Assembly: GCF_003012795.1 (NCBI RefSeq)
Contig: NZ_PXYH01000006.1
Coordinates: 1 to 64,000 of the forward strand
Direction: 5' to 3'
Length of the DNA: 64,000 nt
DNA from: Zobellella taiwanensis
GTDB taxonomy: Bacteria > Pseudomonadota > Gammaproteobacteria > Enterobacterales > Aeromonadaceae
Both the position numbers and the translations under genes were made by a program. The notes below the pieces were generated by a model. The model was not told the DNA's origin, searched no databases, and saw nothing but the letters and a program-made list of their open reading frames with translations. Shown here one piece after another: positions 18,578 through 28,096 of this stretch (position 1 is its first letter; the number at the start of each line of letters is the position of its first letter).

Positions 18578-19531
18578 TCAGGAAAGCAGGGCCATGGCCT
18601 GGCCGTAAGCTTTTTGTTTCAGTTGAGCGCCGAGTCCGAACCAGGCGGAGTCGAGCCGGTTGTCCTGACTGCGGGCACGGCGATGGTGGTCCACAAACTC
18701 GGTCATGGCGTTCACTAGGCCCCAGGCGGTGTTCTTGCTGGAAGCCAGGTCAGCGCCCATACCGGCACCGTCGTACAGGCTCAGCAGTTGCTGCATGGGT
18801 TTGGAAGGCAACAGATCGCTATCGGTGGCGCAAGGGTCGTCCAGCACTTCAGCAAAAAAGCGGTGCGCTTCTTCTGGTGAAACCGGACGTTGGCTCATGG
18901 CCTTCAGGTCGCGCATGAAGGTATCCCAGCTCGACAGGCCCAGCCCCAGAGCTTCTTTCACCTGCTTGGGGTCAAACACGGTGGAATGGGGCACCTTGAT
19001 GGCTCCGGCTTTCTGGTTAACGGCTACCTGCAGGGTGTTGTTGCATACCACCCGCACCGAGGTGAACTGTGCCGTGGTACACAGGGTGCCGTCGCAACTG
19101 GTGGCCAGCAGCAGATAGCCCTTGATGTGGTCGTTTCCCTTGAGCTTGTCCGCCTGGCCGGTTTTGGCCAACGCCCACAGTTTACGGCCGCCCTTAAGCA
19201 CGCCGGCGGTTTCCAGCTCAAAGCCACCGGCCTGCACCAGGTCTTTATAGAAATGCAGTACTTCCCTGGGCTGCACCACCTTGTAACGGTTGGACACTAC
19301 CGACAGCGGAGCCAGGGTATCGGAGCGATACAGTACCTGAGCGCCATCGTGACTGCGAAGGAACAGGCCGTCATCGGCGGCGTTGAACATGACATCGCTT
19401 TGCTTGATGGACCAGTCCATGCCGGCCTCTTTTAGCCAGACCGACAGAGGCTGCTGGCGGCTGAGCTGATTGCCCAGGCCATGCCAGGGCGTTTGGCCCA
19501 CGTAGGCCATGGATTCGATGAGGTGAGACAT
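18578..19531 (-). CDS. DUF932 phage/plasmid-like protein
   Basis: This is a 317-residue protein of the DUF932 (TIGR03299) family, recognisable from the N-terminal Pro-Trp-His-Gly-Leu-Gly and the central Leu-Leu-Ala-Thr-Ser-Cys-Asp-Gly-Thr region. The family occurs on plasmids, prophages and conjugative elements beside recombination genes, with no assigned reaction. It is the first gene of the minus-strand cassette, and the 374-bp AT-rich gap upstream should hold its promoter. Confidence 0.85.
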   Translation of the reverse strand: MSHLIESMAYVGQTPWHGLGNQLSRQQPLSVWLKEAGMDWSIKQSDVMFNAADDGLFLRSHDGAQVLYRSDTLAPLSVVSNRYKVVQPREVLHFYKDLVQAGGFELETAGVLKGGRKLWALAKTGQADKLKGNDHIKGYLLLATSCDGTLCTTAQFTSVRVVCNNTLQVAVNQKAGAIKVPHSTVFDPKQVKEALGLGLSSWDTFMRDLKAMSQRPVSPEEAHRFFAEVLDDPCATDSDLLPSKPMQQLLSLYDGAGMGADLASSKNTAWGLVNAMTEFVDHHRRARSQDNRLDSAWFGLGAQLKQKAYGQAMALLS

Positions 19532-19905
19532 AATGAATACTCCATTGATGCCTGATCAACGCAGGCTGAGAAAAGGCGGTGTTGTTCTACCGAGATCAAT
19601 GAAGTGATATAGGTTTATAAATTTTTACAATCGAGTGTGATTTGTATTTTTATTCAATATCTAACGGTGCAATTTGTGCTGAGGATGCGTGGTGCTAAGT
19701 GATGAATAGGGAGTTAGAGGGGAGAATCGGCCAGATCGTGAGCCCGGATTTTGTGTAGGTTGAATTGTAGGTTTTTATTTTTTGTTTTAAAAATCCTTTA
19801 TAAATCAATGCTAATACACCCATGCATCATTGGCGTATGCTGGGATTTGTCTTGACTCATAAGCGAAATCAACACCTTAGTATCTTGAAATATGAAGGTT
19901 CGGCA
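19532..19905. other. AT-rich intergenic junction between island and core genome
   Basis: These 374 bases are clearly richer in A+T than both sides, with several T runs (19620-19655 and 19765-19805). No convincing gene or terminator is seen. The stretch must carry the divergent promoters for the DUF932 cassette and for pncC. It marks the change from accessory genes to the conserved pncC-recA block, so an attachment site could lie here or in the first codons of pncC. Confidence 0.5.
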
Positions 19906-20475
19906 ATGACGTTGGCGACTTTCGGCCAGGAGCGGCATAATACCAGCATATTAAACCCAGCACATGTCCGGAGGCCGGGGTTGCGGGATTCCATACTGGC
20001 ACAACAACTTGGCGAGGCGCTGGCCGCGCGGGGGTGGCGGATCACCACTGCCGAATCCTGTACCGGCGGTGGCATCGCCGCCGCCATTACCGATATCGCC
20101 GGCAGTTCAGCCTGGTTTGAGTGCGGATACGTTACTTATTCCAACGCCGCCAAAAGCGAAATGCTGGGGGTGTCCGCCTCGCTTATTGCCCACTACGGGG
20201 CAGTAAGCGAGGCGGTGGTCGTGGCCATGGCCAGGGGGGCCTGTGCCGCCTCCGGCTGTGAGCTTGGGGTTGCGGTCAGCGGTGTGGCCGGGCCAGGCGG
20301 GGGCAGTCCGGACAAGCCGGTGGGCACCGTCTGGCTGGCCTGTTATCTGGCCCCGGCAGATCGTCTGCATTGCCACCTGCTCCGGCTGGATGGAGATCGC
20401 CTTGCCGTGCGCCGGCAGGCGGTGATTGCGGCCTTGCAGGAGTGTCTGGCACTGCTGGCGGAACACCAGACTTGA
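19906..20475 (+). CDS. pncC: Nicotinamide-nucleotide amidase (CinA C-terminal type)
   Basis: The 189-residue enzyme hydrolyses NMN to nicotinate mononucleotide in pyridine-nucleotide recycling. The family motif Thr-Ala-Glu-Ser-Cys-Thr-Gly-Gly and Gly-Val-Ala-Gly-Pro-Gly-Gly-Gly are present. It lacks the N-terminal molybdopterin-type domain of long CinA. About 25-30 N-terminal residues precede the usual family start, and there is no better in-frame start, so the 5' end may have been altered. It lies directly before recA, the common order in this class. Confidence 0.9.
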   Translation: MTLATFGQERHNTSILNPAHVRRPGLRDSILAQQLGEALAARGWRITTAESCTGGGIAAAITDIAGSSAWFECGYVTYSNAAKSEMLGVSASLIAHYGAVSEAVVVAMARGACAASGCELGVAVSGVAGPGGGSPDKPVGTVWLACYLAPADRLHCHLLRLDGDRLAVRRQAVIAALQECLALLAEHQT

Positions 20476-20499
20476 TACTGTACGAATAACCAGTATACT
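20472..20499 (+). promoter_or_regulatory. recA promoter with LexA operator
   Basis: TTGATA (20472-20477) and TATACT (20494-20499) are 16 bases apart. The spacer holds TACTGT-N8-CCAGTA (20476-20495), one base away from the enterobacterial LexA site. LexA bound here would block both promoter elements, so recA is SOS controlled. The box starts right after the pncC stop. Confidence 0.88.
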
Positions 20500-20544
20500 C
20501 AACCTATTATCTTGATACGCATCAGCACTTCAGCGGAGCACCTC

Positions 20545-21612
20545 ATGGATCAGAACAAAGAAAAAGCCTTGGCCGCCGCCCTGGGTCAGATTGAAAAACA
20601 GTTTGGCAAAGGTTCCATCATGCGGTTGGGCGATAACAAGGCGTTGAATGTTGAGGCCATTTCCACCGGCTCCCTGTCGCTGGATATCGCTCTGGGCATC
20701 GGCGGCCTGCCCACCGGTCGTATTGTGGAAATTTACGGTCCGGAATCCTCGGGCAAAACCACCCTGACGCTGCAGGTGATTGCCGAGGCCCAACGCCAGG
20801 GCAAGGTCTGTGCCTTCGTTGACGCCGAACACGCGCTGGATCCGGTTTATGCGGGCAAGCTGGGCGTAAATGTGGACGATCTGCTGGTGTCCCAGCCGGA
20901 TACCGGCGAGCAGGCCCTGGAGATCTGCGACATGCTGGTGCGCTCTGGTGCCGTCGACGTCATCATCGTCGACTCGGTGGCGGCACTGACGCCCCGTGCC
21001 GAGATCGAGGGCGAGATGGGCGACTCCCACGTGGGCCTGCAGGCGCGCCTTATGTCCCAGGCTCTGCGCAAACTCACCGGTAACATCAAGAGTGCCAATT
21101 GCCTATGTATCTTCATCAACCAGATCCGTATGAAGATAGGTGTCATGTTCGGCAGCCCCGAAACCACCACCGGCGGCAATGCCCTTAAGTTCTACGCCTC
21201 GGTGCGCCTCGATATCCGTCGCATCGGCGCTATCAAGGAAGGGGACGAGGTGGTCGGCAACGAAACCCGGGTCAAGGTGGTCAAGAACAAGGTGGCGCCG
21301 CCCTTCAAGCAGGCCGAATTCCAGATCATGTATGGTGCCGGCATTTCCAAGGAGGGCGAGCTGATCGAACTGGGTGTCAAGCACAAGCTGATCGAAAAAG
21401 CTGGTGCCTGGTACAGCTACAAGGGTGACAAGATAGGCCAGGGCAAGGCCAACTCCATCAAGTACCTGCAGGAGCACAAAAATATTTCCGACGAGATAGA
21501 TCAGCAGTTGCGCCAGCTGCTGCTGACGCCGGCGGTACGTGAGGACAACGGCGAGCGGGACTACGAGACCGTGGCCGAGCTGGACTCCCCGGAGGGTAAT
21601 GACGATTTCTGA
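20545..21612 (+). CDS. recA: RecA recombinase
   Basis: This 355-residue recombinase forms ATP-dependent filaments on single-stranded DNA, carries out strand exchange and triggers LexA cleavage. The Walker A Gly-Pro-Glu-Ser-Ser-Gly-Lys-Thr and the loop motif Asn-Gln-Ile-Arg-Met-Lys-Ile-Gly are seen. The start Met-Asp-Gln-Asn-Lys is the family's usual one, although the frame is open to 20512. The C-terminus is acidic as expected. Confidence 0.98.
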   Translation: MDQNKEKALAAALGQIEKQFGKGSIMRLGDNKALNVEAISTGSLSLDIALGIGGLPTGRIVEIYGPESSGKTTLTLQVIAEAQRQGKVCAFVDAEHALDPVYAGKLGVNVDDLLVSQPDTGEQALEICDMLVRSGAVDVIIVDSVAALTPRAEIEGEMGDSHVGLQARLMSQALRKLTGNIKSANCLCIFINQIRMKIGVMFGSPETTTGGNALKFYASVRLDIRRIGAIKEGDEVVGNETRVKVVKNKVAPPFKQAEFQIMYGAGISKEGELIELGVKHKLIEKAGAWYSYKGDKIGQGKANSIKYLQEHKNISDEIDQQLRQLLLTPAVREDNGERDYETVAELDSPEGNDDF

Positions 21613-21616
21613 TGAA

Positions 21617-21639
21617 CAGGCCGGGATTTTCCCGGCCTG
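21617..21639 (+). terminator. Hairpin between recA and recX
   Basis: The 10-base arms CAGGCCGGGA and TCCCGGCCTG enclose a loop of three T, without a following T run. In other bacteria an incomplete terminator here keeps recX expression at a small share of recA, and the same is likely. Confidence 0.75.
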
Positions 21640-21657
21640 AATGATTAAGGGCCGGCC

Positions 21658-22116
21658 ATGGAACCGAATCCGACTTCTGCCTCCCCTTGGGATACCGCCC
21701 TGAGGTTGCTGTCACGCCGGGATCACGGCCGGCGGGAGCTGGCTCAGAAACTGCGCCAGCGCGGCTTCGAGCCGGAACAGATCGAGCAGGTACTCGATCG
21801 GCTGGAACAACAGCACTGGCTGGAAGAGAGCCGTTTTGCCCAGGTGCAGGTGCGTCAGCATCTGCTTAAGAAGCACGGCCCCCGGCGTATTCGCGCCGAG
21901 CTGCAACGCAAGGGCGTGGCCGGTGCCGATATCGAGGCGGCTCTGGCGGCAGAGGCCCCCGATTGGTTCGAGCTGGCCGCGCGCTGCTACCTGGCCCGCT
22001 TTACTCCGGCCGTCCGGCTGGAGCTAAAGGAAAGGGCCCGGCGGGTGCGTTATTTGCAGGCTCGCGGATTCGAGCCCGAGCATATCCGCCATGCCCTCGA
22101 CAGCTTCCCCGACTGA
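21658..22116 (+). CDS. recX: RecX, RecA regulatory protein
   Basis: This is a 152-residue helical protein of the RecX family, built of three-helix repeats (for example Leu-Ser-Arg-Arg-Asp-His-Gly-Arg-Arg-Glu-Leu). RecX caps and dampens RecA filaments. It is co-transcribed with recA through the weak terminator. The length and position are normal. Confidence 0.94.
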   Translation: MEPNPTSASPWDTALRLLSRRDHGRRELAQKLRQRGFEPEQIEQVLDRLEQQHWLEESRFAQVQVRQHLLKKHGPRRIRAELQRKGVAGADIEAALAAEAPDWFELAARCYLARFTPAVRLELKERARRVRYLQARGFEPEHIRHALDSFPD

Positions 22117-22217
22117 ATATCCCCATCCCGCCGCAAGGCGCGTTTTACATTGGGCCGGATAACTTTTAAATTATCCCGGTTAACGCCTATCGCATCCCCA
22201 ATTTGACAGGATTATCC

Positions 22218-24842
22218 ATGCAGATGACCACATCCGAGTTGCGCACCGCGTTCCTCGAGTATTTTCGCCAGCAGGGCCACCAGGTGGTGGCATCCAGCTC
22301 GCTGGTGCCCCACAACGACCCCACCTTGCTGTTCACCAACGCCGGCATGAACCAGTTCAAGGACCTGTTCCTGGGCCTTGAGCAGCGGGCCTACAACAGG
22401 GCGGTGAGTTCCCAGCGCTGTGTGCGCGCCGGCGGCAAACACAATGACCTGGAAAACGTGGGCTATACCGCCCGTCACCACACCTTTTTTGAAATGCTGG
22501 GCAACTTCAGTTTTGGCGACTATTTCAAACAGGATGCCATCCGCTTTGCCTGGGAGTTCCTCACCGGTGTGGTCAAGCTGCCCAAGGACAAGCTCTGGGT
22601 GACCGTCTATGCCACCGATGACGAGGCCTTCGATATCTGGGCCAAGGAAATCGGCGTACCGACCGAGCGTATCGTGCGCATCGGCGACAACAAGGGGGCG
22701 CAGTACGCCTCCGACAACTTCTGGACCATGGGAGACACTGGCCCCTGCGGTCCCTGCACCGAGATCTTCTACGATCACGGCCCCGAGATCTGGGGCGGCC
22801 CTCCCGGCAGCCCGGAGGAGGACGGCGACCGCTACATCGAGATCTGGAACCTGGTGTTCATGCAGTTCAACCGCCATGCGGACGGCACCATGGAGCCACT
22901 GCCCAAGCCGTCGGTGGATACCGGCATGGGCCTTGAGCGGATTGCCACCATATTGCAGGGGGTGCACTCCAACTACGAGATCGACCTGTTCCAGGCCTTG
23001 ATCAAGGCCGCCGCCGGGGCCGTTGGCACCCGGGATCTGGACAACAAGTCCCTGCGGGTGATAGCCGATCATATCCGCTCCTGTTCCTTCCTGATCGCCG
23101 ACGGCGTCATGCCGTCCAACGAGGGCCGGGGCTATGTGCTGCGTCGCATCATCCGCCGCGCCGTGCGTCACGGCCGCAAGCTGGGTGCCGAGCAGGCGTT
23201 TTTCTATACCCTGGTAGGGGCCCTGTGCGAGCAGATGGGCGATGCCTATCCCGAGCTGAACAGCCAGCGTCCGGTGATTGAAAAAGTGTTGCGGCTGGAA
23301 GAGGCGCAGTTTGCCCGCACCCTGGACCGGGGGCTGCAACTGCTGGAAGACGCTATCGGTGAACTGGGCGAAGGCAAGGTGTTGCCCGGCGAAGTGGTGT
23401 TCAAACTTTACGATACCTACGGTTTCCCGGCGGATCTCACCGCCGATGTGTTACGGGACCGGGATATCAGTATCGACGAGGCCGGTTTTGAAGCCCTGAT
23501 GCAGCAGCAGCGGGAGCGCGCCAAGGAAGCCTCCAATTTCGGCGTCGATTACTCAAAGGCGATCAAGGTCGACGGCTGCACCGCCTTTACCGGTTACGAG
23601 CACCTGGCCCAGCCGGCCCGGGTAACCGCCCTGTTCAAGGACGGTGAACCGGTACCGGCGCTGATCGCCGGTGAAGAGGGTGCCGTGGTGCTGGATACCA
23701 CCCCCTTCTACGCCGAGTCCGGCGGCCAGGTGGGCGATGCGGGCGTGATCAAAATGGACGACGGCCTGTTCGTGGTCAAGGACACCCAGAAAGCCGGCAA
23801 CGGCATACTGCATCTGGGCTATCTGGAGCTGGGCACGCTGGAGGTGGACGAAACCGTAACCGCCGCGGTCGATGGCCAGCGCCGCCAGGCCACTGCCCTC
23901 AACCATTCCGTCACCCACCTGTTGCATGCCAGCCTGCGCAAGCTGCTGGGTGAGCACGTGACCCAGAAAGGCTCTCTGGTGGGGCCGGACCGGCTGCGCT
24001 TCGACTTTTCCCACCTGGAAGCGATGAGTGCCCAGGAAATTCGCGAAGTGGAAGACAGGGTCAACCGGGATATCCGCGCCAACCACGCGGTGTCCACCGA
24101 ACTGATGGAACTGGACGCTGCCAAGCAGGCCGGCGCCATGGCCCTGTTTGGCGAAAAATACGACGACGAAGTGCGGGTCGTGACCATGGGCGATGCTTCC
24201 GTGGAGCTGTGTGGTGGCACCCATGTGCGCCGCACCGGTGATATCGGCCTGTTCAAGATCCTGTCCGAAAGCGGCATTGCCGCCGGTGTGCGTCGTATTG
24301 AGGCAGTAACTGGCGATGCGGCCCTGGCCTACCTGCACCAGCTGGATCACGAGATCTCCCAGGCGGCCAGCCTGGTCAAGGGAGATCTGTTCTCGGTCAC
24401 TGCCAAGGTGCGTCAGGTGCTGGATCGCAGCCGCCAGCTGGAAAAGGAAATCGAGCAGCTTAAGGCAAAGCTGACCGCCCAGGCCGGGGCTTCCCTGCTG
24501 GAACAGGTGATTGACGTTAACGGCACCAAGGTGCTGGTGGCCAAGCTGGAGGGTGTGGATGCCAAGTCCCTGCGCGGCTCCCTGGACGATCTCAAGGCCC
24601 GCCTGCAGTCCGGTGTGGTGGTGCTGGCGACCGTGGCTGACGACAAGGTCAGTCTGATCGCCGGGGTCACCCAGGATCTTACCGACAAGGTCAAGGCCGG
24701 CGAACTGGTCAACCTGGTGGCTCAACAGGTGGGTGGCAAGGGCGGTGGCCGTCCCGACATGGCCCAGGCCGGCGGAACCGAGCCTGCCCGGCTGCCGGCG
24801 GCGCTGGCGTCCGTTACCCCCTGGCTGGTCGAGCGGCTATAA
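22218..24842 (+). CDS. alaS: Alanyl-tRNA synthetase
   Basis: This 874-residue class II enzyme charges tRNA-Ala. The catalytic core is recognisable from [10 protein letters not shown] and the following residues. The editing domain zinc site is in His-Ser-Val-Thr-His-Leu-Leu-His and Cys-Gly-Gly-Thr-His, and a C-Ala domain follows. The start at 22218 is preferred, with ATG 22224 possible. It sits between recX and csrA, the usual gammaproteobacterial order. Confidence 0.98.
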   Translation: MQMTTSELRTAFLEYFRQQGHQVVASSSLVPHNDPTLLFTNAGMNQFKDLFLGLEQRAYNRAVSSQRCVRAGGKHNDLENVGYTARHHTFFEMLGNFSFGDYFKQDAIRFAWEFLTGVVKLPKDKLWVTVYATDDEAFDIWAKEIGVPTERIVRIGDNKGAQYASDNFWTMGDTGPCGPCTEIFYDHGPEIWGGPPGSPEEDGDRYIEIWNLVFMQFNRHADGTMEPLPKPSVDTGMGLERIATILQGVHSNYEIDLFQALIKAAAGAVGTRDLDNKSLRVIADHIRSCSFLIADGVMPSNEGRGYVLRRIIRRAVRHGRKLGAEQAFFYTLVGALCEQMGDAYPELNSQRPVIEKVLRLEEAQFARTLDRGLQLLEDAIGELGEGKVLPGEVVFKLYDTYGFPADLTADVLRDRDISIDEAGFEALMQQQRERAKEASNFGVDYSKAIKVDGCTAFTGYEHLAQPARVTALFKDGEPVPALIAGEEGAVVLDTTPFYAESGGQVGDAGVIKMDDGLFVVKDTQKAGNGILHLGYLELGTLEVDETVTAAVDGQRRQATALNHSVTHLLHASLRKLLGEHVTQKGSLVGPDRLRFDFSHLEAMSAQEIREVEDRVNRDIRANHAVSTELMELDAAKQAGAMALFGEKYDDEVRVVTMGDASVELCGGTHVRRTGDIGLFKILSESGIAAGVRRIEAVTGDAALAYLHQLDHEISQAASLVKGDLFSVTAKVRQVLDRSRQLEKEIEQLKAKLTAQAGASLLEQVIDVNGTKVLVAKLEGVDAKSLRGSLDDLKARLQSGVVVLATVADDKVSLIAGVTQDLTDKVKAGELVNLVAQQVGGKGGGRPDMAQAGGTEPARLPAALASVTPWLVERL

Positions 24843-24875
24843 TTTTATCCGCCAGGGGAGAGCCGAAGTGAACCA

Positions 24876-24910
24876 AAGAGGCCTGTCGATGACAGGCCTC
24901 TTGATTTTTC
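24876..24910 (+). terminator. alaS terminator
   Basis: Perfect 12-base arms (AAGAGGCCTGTC and its complement) around a 3-base loop are followed by a T-rich tract (ttgatttttctctt). It is a clear rho-independent terminator 34 bases after alaS. Confidence 0.9.
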
Positions 24911-25018
24911 TCTTTGCTTACCCCATCTCATGCCAAGGGAAGGCTAGGTTTTTCGGCGCCTTTATCGGATAATGAATAACATTTTTTACTAATACATCTT
25001 GTTAACAGGAGCATTCAT

Positions 25019-25210
25019 ATGCTGATTTTGACTCGTCGCGTAGGGGAAACCCTGATGATTGGTGATGAAGTAACCGTGACCGTGCTGGGCGTCAAGGGCA
25101 ACCAGGTACGTATCGGCGTCAATGCCCCGAAAGAGGTTTCCGTGCATCGTGAAGAAATTTACATGCGTATACAGGCCGAGAAGGGCTCCGAGCAGGAAGG
25201 TCAGTACTAA
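25019..25210 (+). CDS. csrA: CsrA carbon storage regulator
   Basis: This 63-residue RNA-binding protein controls translation of many mRNAs by binding GGA motifs. The N-terminus [10 protein letters not shown] and Arg-Ile-Gly-Val-Asn-Ala-Pro are diagnostic. A ribosome site (caggag) with the right spacing precedes it. It lies between alaS and the serine/arginine tRNA genes, as in many gammaproteobacteria. Confidence 0.98.
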   Translation: MLILTRRVGETLMIGDEVTVTVLGVKGNQVRIGVNAPKEVSVHREEIYMRIQAEKGSEQEGQY

Positions 25211-25221
25211 GGCATTGGGGG

Positions 25222-25285
25222 CGTTTTTTGTTCGGTCTGGGTGCTTTTAACTCATTGTGTTTAAAGACTGTTCGAACAAAAAACG
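25222..25285. repeat. Long-loop inverted repeat after csrA
   Basis: The perfect 13-base arms CGTTTTTTGTTCG (25222-25234) and CGAACAAAAAACG (25273-25285) are separated by 38 bases. They start 12 bases after the csrA stop and end just before the tRNA promoter. It may be the csrA transcript end or a protein site. The arms are A/T-rich and unlike the other terminators here. Confidence 0.6.
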
Positions 25286-25300
25286 GATTGGAAAAAGTGT

Positions 25301-25328
25301 TTGACTTATTTTCGCCGGACAGTAATAT
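25301..25328 (+). promoter_or_regulatory. tRNA operon promoter
   Basis: TTGACT (25301-25306) and TAATAT (25323-25328) are 16 bases apart and followed by the GC-rich acgccccgc, a discriminator of the type seen at stringently controlled stable-RNA promoters. It should drive the four tRNA genes that follow. Confidence 0.8.
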
Positions 25329-25343
25329 ACGCCCCGCAAACAC

Positions 25344-25436
25344 GGTGAGGTGGCCGAGAGGCTGAAGGCGCTCCCCTGCTAAGGGAGTATGCGGCTTATA
25401 CCCGCATCGAGGGTTCGAATCCCTCCTTCACCGCCA
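25344..25436 (+). tRNA. tRNA-Ser (GCT anticodon)
   Basis: This is a 93-base tRNA with a long variable arm and encoded CCA. The acceptor arms GGTGAGG and CTTCACC pair with one G-T. The anticodon loop ctGCTaa reads AGC/AGU serine codons. It is first in a four-tRNA cluster. Confidence 0.96.
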
Positions 25437-25441
25437 TTTAC

Positions 25442-25518
25442 GCATCCGTAGCTCAGCTGGATAGAGTACTCGGCTACGAACCGAGCGGTCGGAGGTTCGA
25501 ATCCTCCCGGATGCGCCA
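25442..25518 (+). tRNA. tRNA-Arg (ACG anticodon), copy 1
   Basis: This 77-base tRNA has encoded CCA, acceptor GCATCCG pairing with CGGATGC, and anticodon ACG, whose A34 is normally edited to inosine so that it reads CGU/CGC/CGA. It starts 5 bases after the serine tRNA. Confidence 0.97.
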
Positions 25519-25546
25519 TATTGTACAACACAGTTTTTTTAGATAA

Positions 25547-25623
25547 GCATCCGTAGCTCAGCTGGATAGAGTACTCGGCTACGAACCGAGCGGTCGGAGG
25601 TTCGAATCCTCCCGGATGCGCCA
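25547..25623 (+). tRNA. tRNA-Arg (ACG anticodon), copy 2
   Basis: This is identical over 77 bases to the neighbouring copy. The spacer before it is different in sequence, so the tandem repeat unit is the tRNA itself. Confidence 0.97.
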
Positions 25624-25647
25624 TCTAAATCCTGAAACCAAAAATTT

Positions 25648-25724
25648 GCATCCGTAGCTCAGCTGGATAGAGTACTCGGCTACGAACCGAGCGGTCGGAG
25701 GTTCGAATCCTCCCGGATGCGCCA
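25648..25724 (+). tRNA. tRNA-Arg (ACG anticodon), copy 3
   Basis: This is the third identical 77-base copy, closing the cluster just before a terminator. Such identical copies are substrates for gene conversion and serve high demand for CGN codons. Confidence 0.97.
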
Positions 25725-25730
25725 TTTTAC

Positions 25731-25757
25731 AAAAAGCCGGTCTCGTACCGGCTTTTT
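25731..25757 (+). terminator. Terminator of the tRNA cluster
   Basis: Arms AAAAAGCCGGT and ACCGGCTTTTT with a 5-base loop, directly after the last tRNA-Arg. Confidence 0.92.
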
Positions 25758-26001
25758 GCTTTTCTGCGTTTCGCAAGTTCCCGCACTGTTTTACCCAGTT
25801 GTTGTATTTTTGTATGCAAACCACATTTATATTCTTTATGTTGAATAATTATTCTTATTTGATGGCTTTAAATGTGGAAAATTCGCTCTGGCTCACACTT
25901 TTTTTGTAATATTTACAACAAATTTGAATCGGCAACATTGCCAAGGCGGCCCCAAGCTGGGTATTCTCTTGGCCGGATAGTAGACAGCAAGGAGCATGCT
26001 G

Positions 26002-26244
26002 ATGAATAACGTTTCTGAACAACTGCTTGAGGCCGCATCCCTGATGGGACTCGGCATGGCATTCGTGTTCGCTTTTCTTTCCCTTGCCATACTGGCGATC
26101 ACCGTGATGTCTCGGCTGGCGGCGGAAGCCGCTCCGGCCCCTAAGGTGGCTGTGCCGGCGTCATCCGCCCCGGGCCTGAGCCCGCAAAAGATGGCGGCCA
26201 TCGGCGCAGCCATCAAGCAATACAAAAACAATAACAAGTACTGA
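26002..26244 (+). CDS. oadG: Oxaloacetate decarboxylase gamma subunit
   Basis: This is an 80-residue single-span membrane protein (segment about 13-37) with an Ala/Pro-rich linker and charged tail. It matches OadG, which joins the alpha and beta subunits of the sodium-pumping decarboxylase and assists biotin decarboxylation. ATG 26002 is 7 bases from aaggag. ATG 25996 in the same frame is an alternative. It is first in oadGAB. Confidence 0.87.
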   Translation: MNNVSEQLLEAASLMGLGMAFVFAFLSLAILAITVMSRLAAEAAPAPKVAVPASSAPGLSPQKMAAIGAAIKQYKNNNKY

Positions 26245-26299
26245 GCCCGGCTCAGACATGGACTAACTGAAAACGGAACTTAAAACGGAGCTTCGTCAT

Positions 26300-28087
26300 A
26301 TGACCAAACCTCTTGCCATCACCGACGTGGTGCTGCGTGATGCCCACCAATCCATCCTGGCCACTCGCCTGCGCCTGGAAGACATGTTGCCGATAGCCGC
26401 CAAGCTGGACGATATCGGCTACTGGTCCCTGGAAACCTGGGGCGGTGCTACCTTCGACGCCTGCATCCGCTACCTGGGCGAAGATCCCTGGGAGCGCCTG
26501 CGCGCCCTGAAAAAGGCCATGCCCAAGACCAAACAGCAAATGCTGCTGCGTGGTCAGAACCTGCTGGGCTATCGCCACTATGCCGACGACCTGGTGTACA
26601 AGTTTGTCGAGCGGGCGCGCACCAACGGCATGGACGTGTTCCGCATCTTCGACGCCATGAACGATGTACGCAACCTGGAAACCGCCATCAAGGCGACTGT
26701 GGCGGTAGATGGCCACGCTCAGGGCACCATCTCCTACACGACCTCGCCGGTGCATACCCTGGAGATGTGGGTCGACATGGCGAAAAAACTGGAGGACATG
26801 GGCTGTCACTCCATCTGCATCAAGGACATGTCGGGCCTGCTCAAGCCCTATGAGGCCGAAAAGCTGATCAAGAACATCAAGGCGGCGGTCAAGCTGCCCC
26901 TGGCGCTGCACTGCCATGCCACCACCGGCCTGAGCCTGCCGACCCATATGAAGGCCATCGACGCCGGCATCGACATGCTGGACACCGCCATCTCTTCCAT
27001 GAGCATGACCTACGGCCACTCGCCCACCGAGACTCTGGTGGCCATGGTGGAAGGCACAGATCGGGATACCGGTCTGGATCTGGTCAAGCTGGAAGAAATC
27101 GCGGCTTACTTCCGGGATGTGCGTAAAAAGTACGCCAGGTTTGAAGGCAGCCTCAAGGGCGTGGACTCCCGCATCCTGCTGGCCCAGGTGCCCGGCGGCA
27201 TGCTCACCAACATGGAGAGCCAGCTCAAGGAGCAGGGTGCGGCCGACAAGATGGACGAAGTACTCAAGGAAATACCGCGGGTGCGCGAGGACCTGGGCTT
27301 TATCCCCCTGGTGACGCCGACTTCCCAGATCGTGGGCACTCAGGCGGTGATCAACGTGCTTACCGGCGAACGCTACAAGAGCATCACCAAGGAAACCGCC
27401 GGTGTGCTCAAGGGCGAATACGGCGCCGCGCCGGCGGCGGTCAATGCCGAACTGCAAAAGAGGGTGCTGGATGGCGCCGATCCCATCACCTGCCGTCCGG
27501 CGGATCTGCTGAGCGACGAACTCGACAGGCTGACCACCGAATTCCTGGGACTGGCCAAAGAGGAAAAACTGCGGGTCGCTGCCGACGAGGTGGACGATGT
27601 GCTGACCTATGCCCTGTTCCCGCAAATCGGCCTCAAGTTTATCCGTAACCGCGACAATCCCGCCGCCTTCGAACCGGCGCCGGGCAGCGAGCCCGAGCCG
27701 GTTGCCGCCCCGGCAGCTGCCAAGGCCACCGATAGCGCGCCCGAGGTGTATGCGGTCAAGGTCGACGGCCAGCTGTTCGAAGTGGAAGTGGGTCCGGCCG
27801 GCAGCATCAGTGCCGTACGCGAGGGTAGTGCGGCGCCGGTTGCCGCACCCGCACCTGCTGCCCCGGCAGGAGCTGGAGAGGCAGTGGCAGCGCCGTTGGC
27901 GGGCAATATCTTCAAGGTGGTGGCCAGGAAAGGCAGCCAGGTTGCCGCGGGTGACGTACTGGTGATCCTGGAAGCCATGAAGATGGAAACCGAGGTACGT
28001 GCCGCCCGTGCCGGCCTGGTGGCCGATGTCATGGTCAAGGAAGGAGACGCCGTTGCCGTCGGCGATCCCCTGGTCAGCCTGGCTTAA
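26300..28087 (+). CDS. oadA: Oxaloacetate decarboxylase alpha subunit
   Basis: This 595-residue subunit transfers the carboxyl group of oxaloacetate to biotin. It has an N-terminal carboxyltransferase barrel ([11 protein letters not shown] at the start), a Pro/Ala-rich flexible linker (about 460-525) and a C-terminal biotinyl domain. The biotinylated Lys lies in Glu-Ala-Met-Lys-Met-Glu-Thr. It works with OadB and OadG to pump Na+ out of the cell. Confidence 0.97.
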   Translation: MTKPLAITDVVLRDAHQSILATRLRLEDMLPIAAKLDDIGYWSLETWGGATFDACIRYLGEDPWERLRALKKAMPKTKQQMLLRGQNLLGYRHYADDLVYKFVERARTNGMDVFRIFDAMNDVRNLETAIKATVAVDGHAQGTISYTTSPVHTLEMWVDMAKKLEDMGCHSICIKDMSGLLKPYEAEKLIKNIKAAVKLPLALHCHATTGLSLPTHMKAIDAGIDMLDTAISSMSMTYGHSPTETLVAMVEGTDRDTGLDLVKLEEIAAYFRDVRKKYARFEGSLKGVDSRILLAQVPGGMLTNMESQLKEQGAADKMDEVLKEIPRVREDLGFIPLVTPTSQIVGTQAVINVLTGERYKSITKETAGVLKGEYGAAPAAVNAELQKRVLDGADPITCRPADLLSDELDRLTTEFLGLAKEEKLRVAADEVDDVLTYALFPQIGLKFIRNRDNPAAFEPAPGSEPEPVAAPAAAKATDSAPEVYAVKVDGQLFEVEVGPAGSISAVREGSAAPVAAPAPAAPAGAGEAVAAPLAGNIFKVVARKGSQVAAGDVLVILEAMKMETEVRAARAGLVADVMVKEGDAVAVGDPLVSLA

Positions 28088-28096
28088 GGAGCGGAC

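Noticed and set aside
25379..25824. Open frames over the tRNA-Arg cluster
   Set aside because: They translate tRNA sequence in reverse and repeat with each tRNA copy, a common spurious annotation.
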